A DNA stretch of 64,000 nucleotides from Woeseia sp034521225 (GTDB taxonomy: Bacteria > Pseudomonadota > Gammaproteobacteria > Steroidobacterales > Woeseiaceae). Below the pieces are notes generated by a model, which was not told the DNA's origin, made no database searches, and saw nothing but the letters and a program-made list of their open reading frames with translations. A program made the position numbers and the translations under genes. Position 1 is the first letter of the stretch; every line of letters begins with the position of its first letter. The DNA is taken from positions 62,001 through 126,000 of the forward strand of contig JAXHMR010000018.1 of NCBI GenBank assembly GCA_034521225.1. The letters are read 5' to 3'. Below, piece after piece: positions 20,456 to 28,893 of this stretch.

Positions 20456-21097
20456 ATGCCGAAACCACCCATCACCGAAGAACTGACTCTGAAAGGCCCG
20501 GCCGGCGGCCTCGAGGCCTTGCTCGAATCACCCGCCGATACCGAGCCACTGGGTAGCGCGCTGATACTGCATCCGCACCCGGAGCAGGGCGGTACGATGC
20601 AGAACAAGGTCGTGCATACACTGGCGCGCGCCTTCCAGCACCGTGGCATGCGGTCGTTGCGTTTCAACTTTCGCGGCACGGGTGCCAGCGACGGAGAATT
20701 CGATGATGCAGCAGGCGAGTACGACGATGCCATCGCCGCAATGCGCTACCTTGCCGAACGCTGGCCGGACACCCCTCTCTGGATCGCCGGCTTTTCCTTC
20801 GGCGCGGCCATCGCGATCCGGGTCGCGGCCGGCCAGGTCGTCAGTGGGCTGGTCAGCGTTGCGCCGGCCGTATCACGATTTGTCGGCAAGATGGAAAAGC
20901 AGCCGGCGTGCCCGTGGCTGATTGTTCATGGTGACAAGGACGAGGTTGTGCCGGTGGATGATACGGTTGGCTGGGTTAACGGCCTGGATCCCGGTCCCGA
21001 GCTGGAGGTGTTTCCCGGCGCCGGGCATTTTTTTCACGGGCGGCTGGTTGAATTGCGGGAGTCGGTCGACCGGTTCCTAGCGGAGCACGCTGACTGA
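20456..21097 (+). CDS. Alpha/beta hydrolase (COG2945 type)
   Basis: A 213-residue single-domain hydrolase. Signature motifs of the group: LILHPHPEQGGTMQNKVVHT, RFNFRGTGASDGEFDD, nucleophile elbow GFSFGA (Ser), DKDEVVP (Asp) and GAGHFFHG (His), so the catalytic triad is complete. No signal peptide. The substrate is unknown in this family. Its start is 4 bases after the antiporter stop and a strong terminator follows. Confidence 0.88.
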   Translation: MPKPPITEELTLKGPAGGLEALLESPADTEPLGSALILHPHPEQGGTMQNKVVHTLARAFQHRGMRSLRFNFRGTGASDGEFDDAAGEYDDAIAAMRYLAERWPDTPLWIAGFSFGAAIAIRVAAGQVVSGLVSVAPAVSRFVGKMEKQPACPWLIVHGDKDEVVPVDDTVGWVNGLDPGPELEVFPGAGHFFHGRLVELRESVDRFLAEHAD

Positions 21098-21113
21098 ACG
21101 TCGATGCGGGGCG

Positions 21114-21142
21114 AAAAAAAACCGGGCATTGCCCGGTTTTTT
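21114..21142. terminator. Bidirectional intrinsic terminator
   Basis: The stem ACCGGGC (21121-21127) / GCCCGGT (21131-21137) has an ATT loop, a run of A before and a run of T after. It serves the hydrolase gene on the plus strand and the HU gene on the minus strand. Confidence 0.85.
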
Positions 21143-21165
21143 CCTGGTACGAAGCTTGAAGAGCT

Positions 21166-21504
21166 TCAGACCATGTCTTTCAGGCCTTTCAAGGCCGCAA
21201 CCTTGACGGTCTTGGACGCCGGTTTGGCCTTGAACATCATTTCTTCTCCGGTAAAGGGGTTGACGCCTTTACGGGCTTTCGTTGCCGGCTTCTTCACAAC
21301 GCGCATTTTCAGGAGGCCGGGAATGGTGAACAGGCCGGAGCCGTTACGTCCGCCGAGGTTCTTCTTGATCTGCGCCGACAGGGAATCAAAAACTGCGGCC
21401 ACGTCTTTTTTGGTCAGGCCGGTGTCATCTGCGATGCTGGCGAAAATTTCAGATTTGGTTGGCGGCTTCTTGGTGTTCGCGCCAGCTTTTTTGCTTGCTG
21501 CCAT
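21166..21504 (-). CDS. HU/IHF-family histone-like DNA-binding protein
   Basis: Nucleoid protein of 112 residues, slightly longer than HU because of a basic N-terminal tail (MAASKKAGANTKKPPTKSEI). The HU fold shows ADDTGLTKKDVAAVFDSLSA and the DNA-binding arm, here with GVNPFTGEEMMFKAKPASKT. AGGAGT lies 7 bases upstream of the ATG. The 5' leader contains a small hairpin (GCGGG/CCCGC, 21533-21547). Monocistronic, ending at the shared terminator. Confidence 0.9.
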   Translation of the reverse strand: MAASKKAGANTKKPPTKSEIFASIADDTGLTKKDVAAVFDSLSAQIKKNLGGRNGSGLFTIPGLLKMRVVKKPATKARKGVNPFTGEEMMFKAKPASKTVKVAALKGLKDMV

Positions 21505-21654
21505 GAAAAAGTAACTCCTAAAAACAAAAAAATGCGGGTGATTCCCGCGAAAAACTTGCGCGACGATACCACAAGTTTATCGTGTCGTTAAGCAGAAAAG
21601 CGGGTTTTACCCGATAAAAACAGGCTTAACGGGTTAATTGGGCAAGCGCCAAGC

Positions 21655-22128
21655 CTAATTCGTATAAAACTGGCGCTTGAATCGAACCTCGATCGGCTCG
21701 CCGGCGCCTTCTGGTGTCACCATGATGTCGAAGACCAGCGTTTCGCTGTTGGCAACCGGCGTCTCGCCGATGTAGTAAATCGCTTCCTGCTCTTCTATCT
21801 TGCGGATATTGATGTTCTTTAACTGTCCGGTCAGGTTGACAGTCTTTACGCTCACATCTGCCGTGACCGGCTCGCCATCACTTTGCCGGATCACCGAAAC
21901 ATTGAGCATGGCCCGGTTTTCGCTGCGAACAATATTGTACTGTCTCGCGACCTCGGGTGGCAGCTCGGCCGTCGACAGTGCGCTGAAATGAACGGTGTAG
22001 TTGCCGACGGTTACCGATGAAGCTTCAGCGGGTTGCGCTTGCGGCACTGTCGCGGACTCGCCCGCTCCGCCACATGCGGCCAAAAGTGTAAGGACAGACA
22101 GGGTAAAAATCGATCTTGTCGCTAACAT
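21655..22128 (-). CDS. DUF4426 lipoprotein
   Basis: A 157-residue protein with a lipoprotein signal (SVLTLLAACGG). The body is a DUF4426-type beta domain (SVTVGNYTVHFSALSTAELP; FDIMVTPEGAGEPIEVRFKR). Genes of this family often sit beside yggT, proC and yggS, as here, on the same strand. Function unknown; likely outer-membrane or periplasmic. Confidence 0.85.
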   Translation of the reverse strand: MLATRSIFTLSVLTLLAACGGAGESATVPQAQPAEASSVTVGNYTVHFSALSTAELPPEVARQYNIVRSENRAMLNVSVIRQSDGEPVTADVSVKTVNLTGQLKNINIRKIEEQEAIYYIGETPVANSETLVFDIMVTPEGAGEPIEVRFKRQFYTN

Positions 22129-22279
22129 GGCTACCGTTCCCCCGGTGCAGCTCGTTCAATCACGGGCCGACTATAGCTGATTGCGCGCGCGGCTCCTATG
22201 CCCCATGGCCAAATAGTGATGCCTGGCCCGGATATCTCACCCATTTTGCGGCTTCTCGCTTGCCCTTTTGCGCTGTAAT

Positions 22280-22828
22280 TCAGATAGGAAAGGGTTTCAA
22301 CGTCTGCAGGAAAATCTCGACGGCTTTCAGGGCGATGATGGCGAATATCGGTGAAATGTCGAGACCGCCCAGCGAAGGAACAATTCGCCTGAACGGCCGC
22401 AGTACCGGTTCGGCGATACCGGCGACGAAAGCACTTGCCGGATTGTAGGTCTGTGGTGCCACCCAGCTCAGTATCACCATGATCAGTATCGCGAAGAAGA
22501 ACAGGTTGAGACTCAGGATGATCAGTTCCAGCAGCGACAGGAAGGCAATTGTCAAGGGGTCGGCTGTACGGCCGAACAGCAGCAGCAACAGCAGCAACGT
22601 CAGGTACTGCAACACAAACAGTACGATGACGGTAGCGGTGTCCAGCCTGCCGATCGCCGGGAGAAAGCGCCGCACCGGGGCGATCAGTGGTGACGTAATG
22701 CCAAGTATCGTCTGTGACACCGGGTTACGAAAATCAGTGCGCAGCAACGGTAACCAGAATCGGAGCAGCACAACCAGCAGCACCAGCTGTGCCAGTGTCT
22801 TGACAATAAAATACAGTGCTTGAGTCAT
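22280..22828 (-). CDS. yggT: YggT-family integral membrane protein
   Basis: A 182-residue membrane protein with two YggT units, each with the motif preceded by hydrophobic helices (ITSPLIAPVRRFLPAIGRLD; IAEPVLRPFRRIVPSLGGLD). I chose the ATG at 22828 (MTQALYFIVKTLAQLVLLVV); the frame is open further upstream but that stretch overlaps proC. Members are linked to osmotic tolerance and chloroplast/cell division functions; the biochemical role is uncertain. It follows proC by 31 bases on the same strand. Confidence 0.88.
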   Translation of the reverse strand: MTQALYFIVKTLAQLVLLVVLLRFWLPLLRTDFRNPVSQTILGITSPLIAPVRRFLPAIGRLDTATVIVLFVLQYLTLLLLLLLFGRTADPLTIAFLSLLELIILSLNLFFFAILIMVILSWVAPQTYNPASAFVAGIAEPVLRPFRRIVPSLGGLDISPIFAIIALKAVEIFLQTLKPFPI

Positions 22829-22859
22829 CTGCGTGAACTGCCTTTTCGTATCGCGCCCT

Positions 22860-23693
22860 TCATTGCTTCGCACCGGCCTCGCGTGCCAGCGCAGTCGCGC
22901 GGTCGCGCGCAGCCTCAATGGCGTCTGAAAAGATACCACGAACGTCAGCGCCATCCAGGCATTCGAATGCGGCCGTCGTCGTGCCGCCGGGCGATCGAAC
23001 CCTGTTGATAAGTGATTCCATTGGCTCCTGTTCCGCCAGCGCGAGCGATGCGGCTCCGCGCGCCGTTTGTACCGAAAGGACGCGCGCCGTATCGGGGTCG
23101 ATGCCCATCTTCACCGCGGCGGTGATAAGTATGTCGATCAGCAGGTAGAAGTACGCGGGTCCCGTTCCGGAGATGGCCGTGACCGCATCCATCAGGTCTT
23201 CATGCTCGAGCCAGACGACATGGCCGACGGCGGACATGATTTTCTCAGCCAGCAACCGGTCGCGCTCCCGGGCCCGCTCGTTGGCGTACAGTGCCGACAC
23301 ACCCTGGTCAATCAGCGCAGGTTGATTGGGCATGACGCGCACTACGGACAGGTTGCCGCCCAGCCAGGCGTCAATATCATCGATACGCGGCCCGGCTGCT
23401 ATCGAGATTATCAGTGGTTTGTGCCGCTGCACGGTGTCGGCAAGTTCCGTACAGACACTTTTCAGGATCTGCGGCTTGACCGCGAACAGCAGTATCTGCG
23501 AACCCGCCGCGACCTTGCGGTTGTCGTCTGTTACGAGCGCGCCGAACATCTCCTGCCGCAGCCGATCCGACTGCGCCGCGACCGGTTCGGCGATAAGGAG
23601 GTCGGCCGCATGCATGCCGCCGCGCAGCAACCCCCCGGCAATCGCACGCGCCATATTGCCGCCGCCGATAAAACCCGTCTTCTCAGTAATCAT
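22860..23693 (-). CDS. proC: Pyrroline-5-carboxylate reductase
   Basis: Last step of proline synthesis: NAD(P)H-dependent reduction of pyrroline-5-carboxylate. 277 residues. Rossmann motif GFIGGGNMARAIAGGLL, then FAVKPQ, MPNQPALIDQG and the C-terminal signature SLINRVRSPGGTTTAAFECL. No frame break. Between yggS (36 bases upstream) and yggT on the minus strand. Confidence 0.94.
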   Translation of the reverse strand: MITEKTGFIGGGNMARAIAGGLLRGGMHAADLLIAEPVAAQSDRLRQEMFGALVTDDNRKVAAGSQILLFAVKPQILKSVCTELADTVQRHKPLIISIAAGPRIDDIDAWLGGNLSVVRVMPNQPALIDQGVSALYANERARERDRLLAEKIMSAVGHVVWLEHEDLMDAVTAISGTGPAYFYLLIDILITAAVKMGIDPDTARVLSVQTARGAASLALAEQEPMESLINRVRSPGGTTTAAFECLDGADVRGIFSDAIEAARDRATALAREAGAKQ

Positions 23694-23729
23694 TTTCCGT
23701 CCCTGCCGGCTGCCACCCAGCGAATGCGA

Positions 23730-24416
23730 TCAGCCGTCGCGTTCGCCAAACAATAACGTACCGATGCGCACGATAGTCGCGCCCTCCCGGATTGCAGCGG
23801 GATAGTCCGCGCTCATGCCCATCGAAAGCGTATCAAGTTCGAGTCCTTGCTGCTGCAACGATTCCAGAAGTCTGCGCAGCGCGGCAAACGGTTTTCGTTG
23901 CGCGTCCATGCCGGATTGCACCGCCGGGATGCACATCAGGCCGCGAAGTTTCAGTTTTGGCAGCGCGGCGATCTCACTTGCCATGGCCTCGACATCTTCC
24001 GGACGGATTCCTGACTTGCTTTGTTCGTCGTCGATGTTGACCTGGATGCAGACATTCAGGTCGCCGGCGTGATGCGGCCGCTGCTGGCTCAGCCGGCGCG
24101 CAATCTTGATGCGATCAATCGTATGCACCCAGTCATAGCGTTCGGCAACGAGCCTGGTCTTGTTGCTTTGCAGGTGGCCGATGAAGTGCCAGGTGAGATC
24201 GTCGCGCCCGGTGCCATCGATCTTGTCGACACCCTCCTGGGCGAAGTTTTCACCGAAGTCCCGCTGACCGGCGGACGCTGCCTCGAGAATGGCTTCAACC
24301 GGCTTCCGCTTGCTGACGGCAAGCAGTTTGACGCTCTCCGGTACCCGCCCGGCGGCATCGGCCTCCGCGCGCAGCAAATCTTGGATTTTCCGAAGGTTTT
24401 CCGTGACTTTTATCAC
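23730..24416 (-). CDS. yggS: YggS/PROSC-family pyridoxal-phosphate homeostasis protein
   Basis: PLP-binding protein of the alanine racemase-fold type that buffers PLP. 228 residues. LLAVSKRKPVEAILEA carries the PLP lysine; DFGENFAQEG, WHFIGHLQSNKTRL and the C-terminal LSMGMSADYPAAIREGATIV, RIGTLLFG are family signatures. Divergent from pilT; start codons are about 86 bases apart, so both promoters lie in that gap. Confidence 0.94.
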   Translation of the reverse strand: MIKVTENLRKIQDLLRAEADAAGRVPESVKLLAVSKRKPVEAILEAASAGQRDFGENFAQEGVDKIDGTGRDDLTWHFIGHLQSNKTRLVAERYDWVHTIDRIKIARRLSQQRPHHAGDLNVCIQVNIDDEQSKSGIRPEDVEAMASEIAALPKLKLRGLMCIPAVQSGMDAQRKPFAALRRLLESLQQQGLELDTLSMGMSADYPAAIREGATIVRIGTLLFGERDG

Positions 24417-24437
24417 GTTTTGCTCGCAGTGCTTCGC

Positions 24438-24443
24438 TATACT
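24438..24443 (+). promoter_or_regulatory. Possible -10 box upstream of pilT
   Basis: TATACT lies 60 bases before the pilT ATG. No convincing -35 hexamer sits 16-18 bases upstream, so this is a weak assignment. GAGG (24492-24495) is the likely pilT ribosome-binding site. Confidence 0.3.
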
Positions 24444-24502
24444 AGGCAGCTCACACGACCGGGTTATGGTAAGTCCGGCGGTTCATACCCAGAGGTAAAA
24501 AC

Positions 24503-25543
24503 ATGGCTGTAGATGTCGCCCAGCTATTGTCGTTTTCAGTAAAGAATAACGCGTCGGACTTGCACCTGTCGGGTGGCGTTCCGCCCATGATCCGGGTCGA
24601 CGGTGATATCAAACGCATCAATATGCCCGCGCTGACCCACAAGGATGTCAATAGCATGGTGTACGACATCATGAATGACAAGCAGCGCAAGGACTATGAA
24701 GAATTCCTGGAGACTGACTTCTCCTTCGAGATTCCGAAACTGGCCCGGTTTCGGGTCAATGCATTCAACCAGAACCGCGGTTCCGCCGCCGTGTTCCGGA
24801 CAATTCCGTCAGAGATCCTGAGTCTCGATGATCTCGGCGCGCCATCTATATTCAAGGACCTGTCGATGCATCCGCGCGGCATCGTGCTGGTCACCGGGCC
24901 AACCGGCTCCGGCAAGTCCACGACGCTCGCGGCCATGGTCGACTATATCAACGACAACAAGCCGGACCATATCCTGACCATTGAAGACCCGATCGAATTC
25001 GTGCACGAAAGCAAGAAATGTCTGATCAACCAGCGTGAGGTCCATCGTGACACGCTCGGGTTCAACGAGGCATTGCGCTCAGCGTTGCGCGAAGATCCGG
25101 ATGTCGTATTGGTGGGTGAGTTGCGTGACCTCGAGACCATTCGGCTGGCGCTGACGGCCGCGGAGACGGGCCACCTCGTCTTCGGCACGTTGCACACGAG
25201 TTCCGCCGCAAAGACCATCGACCGTATCGTCGACGTGTTCCCGGCCGCCGAAAAAGAGATGGTTCGGGCAATGCTGTCGGAATCGTTACGGGCTGTTATC
25301 TCACAGACACTGTTGAAAAAGATTGGCGGTGGCCGAATCGCGGCGCACGAAATCATGATCGGCACGCCCGCAATACGAAACCTGATTCGAGAAGGCAAGA
25401 TTGCCCAGATGTATTCGGCCATCCAGACAGGGCAGGGGTCCGGCATGCAGACGTTGGACCAGAACCTGTCGGAGCTGATGGCAAAGGGCCTGATCACGAA
25501 GGAAGAGGCTCGGTTCAAGGCAGTAAACAAGGAACATTTCTAG
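24503..25543 (+). CDS. pilT: Type IV pilus retraction ATPase PilT
   Basis: Hexameric cytoplasmic motor that depolymerises the pilus for twitching. 346 residues. N-terminal ASDLHLSGGVPPMIRVDG; Walker A GPTGSGKSTT; Asp box and Walker B (ILTIEDPIEFVH; ALREDPDVVLVGELRDLETI); His box TAAETGHLVFGTLHTSSAAK; the AIRNLIREGK motif needed for retraction. Intact. Followed by pilU after 44 bases. Confidence 0.96.
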   Translation: MAVDVAQLLSFSVKNNASDLHLSGGVPPMIRVDGDIKRINMPALTHKDVNSMVYDIMNDKQRKDYEEFLETDFSFEIPKLARFRVNAFNQNRGSAAVFRTIPSEILSLDDLGAPSIFKDLSMHPRGIVLVTGPTGSGKSTTLAAMVDYINDNKPDHILTIEDPIEFVHESKKCLINQREVHRDTLGFNEALRSALREDPDVVLVGELRDLETIRLALTAAETGHLVFGTLHTSSAAKTIDRIVDVFPAAEKEMVRAMLSESLRAVISQTLLKKIGGGRIAAHEIMIGTPAIRNLIREGKIAQMYSAIQTGQGSGMQTLDQNLSELMAKGLITKEEARFKAVNKEHF

Positions 25544-25587
25544 AATTGGATGGCAGGCTTACGACGGCCGTCCAGGAGAGTTGAGGT

Positions 25588-26744
25588 ATGGAACGCGAAC
25601 AAGCGGTGCGGTTGACGCAGAACCTTCTGCGAAAAATGGTCGAGAAGGACGGTTCCGATCTGTTCATAACGAACGGCTTTCCGCCGGCAATCAAGGTCGA
25701 CGGCTCCATTCACAAAGCGACTGATACGCCGCTGTCGGCGGAGCAATCCGCGATGATGGTCCGTTCGATCATGAACGACAAGCAGATCAAGGAATTCGAC
25801 GCTACCAAGGAATGTAACTTCGCCATCAGCCCGCAGGGCATTGGCCGCTTCCGCGTCAGCGCATTCATCCAGCAGGGCATGGTCGGCGCGGTATTGCGTA
25901 CGATCACGACCGAGATTCCGACGCTGGGCGAGCTTGACCTGCCGCCCATCCTGAAAGATGTGGTCATGAACAAGCGCGGGCTCGTCATTGTTGTCGGCGG
26001 CACCGGATCGGGTAAGTCGACGACGCTGGCCGCAATGATTGGCCACCGCAACGAAAACTCGAAAGGCCACATTATTTCGATTGAGGACCCGGTCGAGTAC
26101 GTGCACCCGCACAAGGGCTGCGTAATCACGCAGCGGGAAGTCGGTGTGGACCTGAAACCTGGCACGCGGCACTGAAGAATACGTTGCGCCAGGCGCCCGA
26201 CGTAATCCTTATCGGTGAGATTCGCGACAAGGAAACGATGGAGTACGGCATACAGTTTGCCGAGACAGGCCACCTTTGCCTCGCCACGCTGCACGCGAAC
26301 AGTGCCAACCAGGCATTGGATCGCATCATCAACTTTTTCCCGGATGAGCGGCGCATGCAGCTGCTGATGGACCTGTCGCTGAATACCAAGGCCATCGTCT
26401 CGCAGCGTCTGATTCCACGTGAGGGCGGTGTCGGACGTATTGCGGCAATGGAGATAATGCTTAATTCACCGCTGATCGCGGACCTTATCTTCAAGGGCGA
26501 GGTTGCGCATATCAAGGAGATCATGGCCAAGTCCACGCGACTCGGCATGCAGACGTTCGACCAGGCGCTGTTCATTCTTTATGAGGACGGCGTCATTTCC
26601 TATGAAGAAGCCATGCGCAATGCGGACTCGAAGAACGAGTTGCGGCTCAAGATCAAGCTCGAAAGCAAGCGCGAAGATGCGATTGCCGAGCAACAGTCGG
26701 AAAGCCTGAAGATCATGGAAGAGGACACGGCTCGGACGTTCTGA
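25588..26744 (+). CDS. pilU: Type IV pilus retraction ATPase PilU, one frameshift
   Basis: PilT-dependent accessory retraction motor. N-terminal part to 26155: KDGSDLFITNGFPPAIKVDG, Walker A GGTGSGKSTT, IISIEDPVEYVHPHKGCVIT. The frame changes at about 26150-26156; then ETWHAALKNTLRQAPDVILI, GEIRDKETMEYGIQFAETGH, LCLATLHANSANQALDRI. The C-terminus is the long charged tail typical of PilU (KLESKREDAIAEQQSESLKI). The restored length is about 385 residues. Confidence 0.92.
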
Positions 26745-26776
26745 GCGTGATACAAGACTGCCGGATGCCTGAATAG

Positions 26777-27833
26777 ATGAACGTCAAGCCACTTTTCAAA
26801 CTGATGGTCGAAAAAAAGGCCTCGGACCTTTTCTTCGCGCCGTTCGCGCCCGCCAAGATCAAGATTGACGGTAAGATCATGCCGGTCAACAAGCTTGAAA
26901 TGACCCCGAAAATGGTCAAGCAGGCGGCTATCGAACTGATGGACGAATCACTACTTGACCAGTTCACCCGGGGACCTCGAGGTTGATTTCGCCATTTCGG
27001 AACCGGGGCTCGGACGGTTTCGAGTCAATGTCTTTCACCAGCGCGGCAACGTCGCCATGGTTCTGCGCTATATCACGGCGGAAATGCCACGCCTCGACGA
27101 CCTGGATATGCCGTCCCAGCTCAAGGAACTCGTAATGCTGCGCCGCGGCCTGATCCTGATGGTCGGCGCCAGCGGTAACGGCAAGTCGACCACACTCGCT
27201 GCGATGATTAATCATCGCAATGAAAAGACGTCTTCACACATCATTACGATCGAGGACCCGATCGAATTCCTGCACCCGAACAAACAGTCCATCGTCAACC
27301 AGCGCGAAGTCGGGCTTGATACCAAGTCGTATGCTGCCGCACTCAAAAGCGCGATGCGTGCCGCGCCCGACGTCATCCAGATCGGCGAAATCCGGGATCG
27401 CGAGTCGATGCAGTCCGCGATCGACATGGCCGGCACGGGCCATCTCGTGATGGCAACGCTGCACTCGAACAATGCGCCCGAAACACTGGAGCGCATCATC
27501 AACATGTTCCCGCAGGAACAGCACAAGCAGGTCTTCATGGATCTGGCGCATTACCTGCGCGCGATCATTTCGCAGCGCCTCGTCCGGTCACGGTCCGGCA
27601 AGCGTGTGGCAGCCGTCGAGCTGATGCTCAATACGCCGCATATCAAGGACCTGATCATGAAGGGCGATATATCCGAGGTGAAGGAAGCATTGAAGAGCAG
27701 TGGCGAGAAGGGCATGCAGAACTTCGACGATGCGCTTTTGAACCTGTACAAGGCCGGCACCGTCACGCTCGAAGAGGCCATGTCCCACGCCGACTCGCGG
27801 TCGAACCTCGAGGCCAAGGTCAACTTCGGGTAG
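26777..27833 (+). CDS. Third PilT/PilU-like ATPase, one frameshift
   Basis: A further GspE/PilT-family ATPase 32 bases after pilU. The N-terminus MNVKPLFKLMVEKKASDLFF is in one frame to about 26968; the GGGG run at 26970-26973 changes frame to DLEVDFAISEPGLGRFRVNV. Walker A is GASGNGKSTT, HIITIEDPIEFLHPNKQSIV is the Asp box, AAPDVIQIGEIRDRESM is Walker B and MAGTGHLVMATLHSNNAPE is the His box, so ATPase function is likely. The restored length is about 352 residues. It resembles PilU more than PilT (HPNK, QREVGLDTKSY). Its stop TAG is the first triplet of a repeat unit. Confidence 0.88.
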
Positions 27834-27883
27834 GAGTCTGCGCGGTAGAAGCCGACGGGCTGCGGCCGCTACTTCGGGCCCGG
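27831..27883 (-). repeat. 53-56-bp repeat unit, copy 3
   Basis: Starts at the stop codon of the third PilT-like gene (TAGGAGTCTGCGCGGTAGAA) and ends CTTCGGGCCCGG. It is inverted relative to copy 4 at 27939; about 55 bases lie between them. Confidence 0.75.
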
Positions 27884-27938
27884 TTTCCCATCCTCTTCGT
27901 CACATAGTCACCACTATGCTCCTCAGACGATCGAAAAA

Positions 27939-27994
27939 CCGGACTCGAATTGGGACACCCTCGCCTCATTCGTTGCTACCGCGCAGACTCCTGG
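27939..27994 (+). repeat. 53-56-bp repeat unit, copy 4
   Basis: A 56-bp unit (CCGGACTCGAATTGGGACAC ... CAGACTCCTGG) facing copy 3. Its last 19 bases code for the final residues and TAG stop of the pyrK-like gene on the minus strand. The two copies form a large inverted repeat between convergent genes and could stop transcription from both sides. Confidence 0.8.
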
Positions 27995-28893
27995 GAAAAC
28001 ACCCGCGCGGCGTCGAACACCGGGCCATCGACGCAGACGCGTTTCATGGCCGGTCCCTCATCTTCCTGTACCAGTACAGTACAGCCGGCACAGCCGCCGA
28101 CCGCGCAGGCCATGTACTCCTCGAGTGACACCTGGCACGGTACGCCATATTCGCGTGCCACGGCAGCAACGGCCTTAAGCATCGGCGTCGGTCCGCAGGA
28201 AAAAATCTCAGTCTGCGCAAGTTCGGATTCGCTGCGCGACGACAGCCAGAGCGATGCGAGTTCCGTGACATAGCCTTGCAGGCAACCGTCGAAGCCGCTA
28301 AGGCTCGCCAGGCGGCTCGGAATATCCCAACTCTCAAGCAGTGACATGGCGCTGCCCACATGTTCCGGCAGCCAATCCAGCCGCCGTGCTGATGGCACGC
28401 ATTCAAAGGGAAACGGCAGTTCAGAACCCATCAGCACCAGCGGTGAGAATGCACGTAAATCGTGCTTGAGCGTCTCGGCCAGAAATATCATCGGCGGAAT
28501 ACCGACGCCGCCACCGATCAGCAACGCGTCCGGTCGTTCGGCGGAAGGCGTGAAACCATGGCCTATCGGCGCGATGACGCTGACGGTATCGCCCAACCGC
28601 CGTTCCGCCAGCGCCTGCATGCCGAGGCCGACAATCTTGAACAGTACCTCGATCCAGCCTTCATCGGCACTGGCCCGCATGATCGACAGCGGACGCCGCA
28701 TCGGAATCGCTTCATCACAGCGTATATGCGCAAAGCTGCCCGCCGTCGCACGTGCAGCCGCCCGCGGTGCGTGCAGGCGCAGGATGAACTGGTCACCCGC
28801 GAAACGGGTTGCGCCGACAACGGACGCATCTTCGACGAAAATCGTGCCGCGATTGCTGCTACCCGTTGAGTCGGCCGCAGGCCTGCCCGTCAC
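27976..28893 (-). CDS. Dihydroorotate dehydrogenase electron-transfer subunit-like flavoprotein (PyrK family)
   Basis: A 305-residue ferredoxin-reductase-fold protein. FAD site RRPLSIM, NAD site LLIGGGVGIPPMIFLAETL and CGPTPMLKAVAAVA, and a C-terminal 2Fe-2S site (CAVGGCAGCTVLV ... RVCVDG). It starts at a GTG overlapping the end of pyrB by 4 bases, so the two are translationally coupled. No PyrD1B partner is visible in the window. A role in pyrimidine synthesis is inferred from context. The last residues (QESAR) come from repeat copy 4. Confidence 0.85.
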   Translation of the reverse strand: MTGRPAADSTGSSNRGTIFVEDASVVGATRFAGDQFILRLHAPRAAARATAGSFAHIRCDEAIPMRRPLSIMRASADEGWIEVLFKIVGLGMQALAERRLGDTVSVIAPIGHGFTPSAERPDALLIGGGVGIPPMIFLAETLKHDLRAFSPLVLMGSELPFPFECVPSARRLDWLPEHVGSAMSLLESWDIPSRLASLSGFDGCLQGYVTELASLWLSSRSESELAQTEIFSCGPTPMLKAVAAVAREYGVPCQVSLEEYMACAVGGCAGCTVLVQEDEGPAMKRVCVDGPVFDAARVFSQESAR

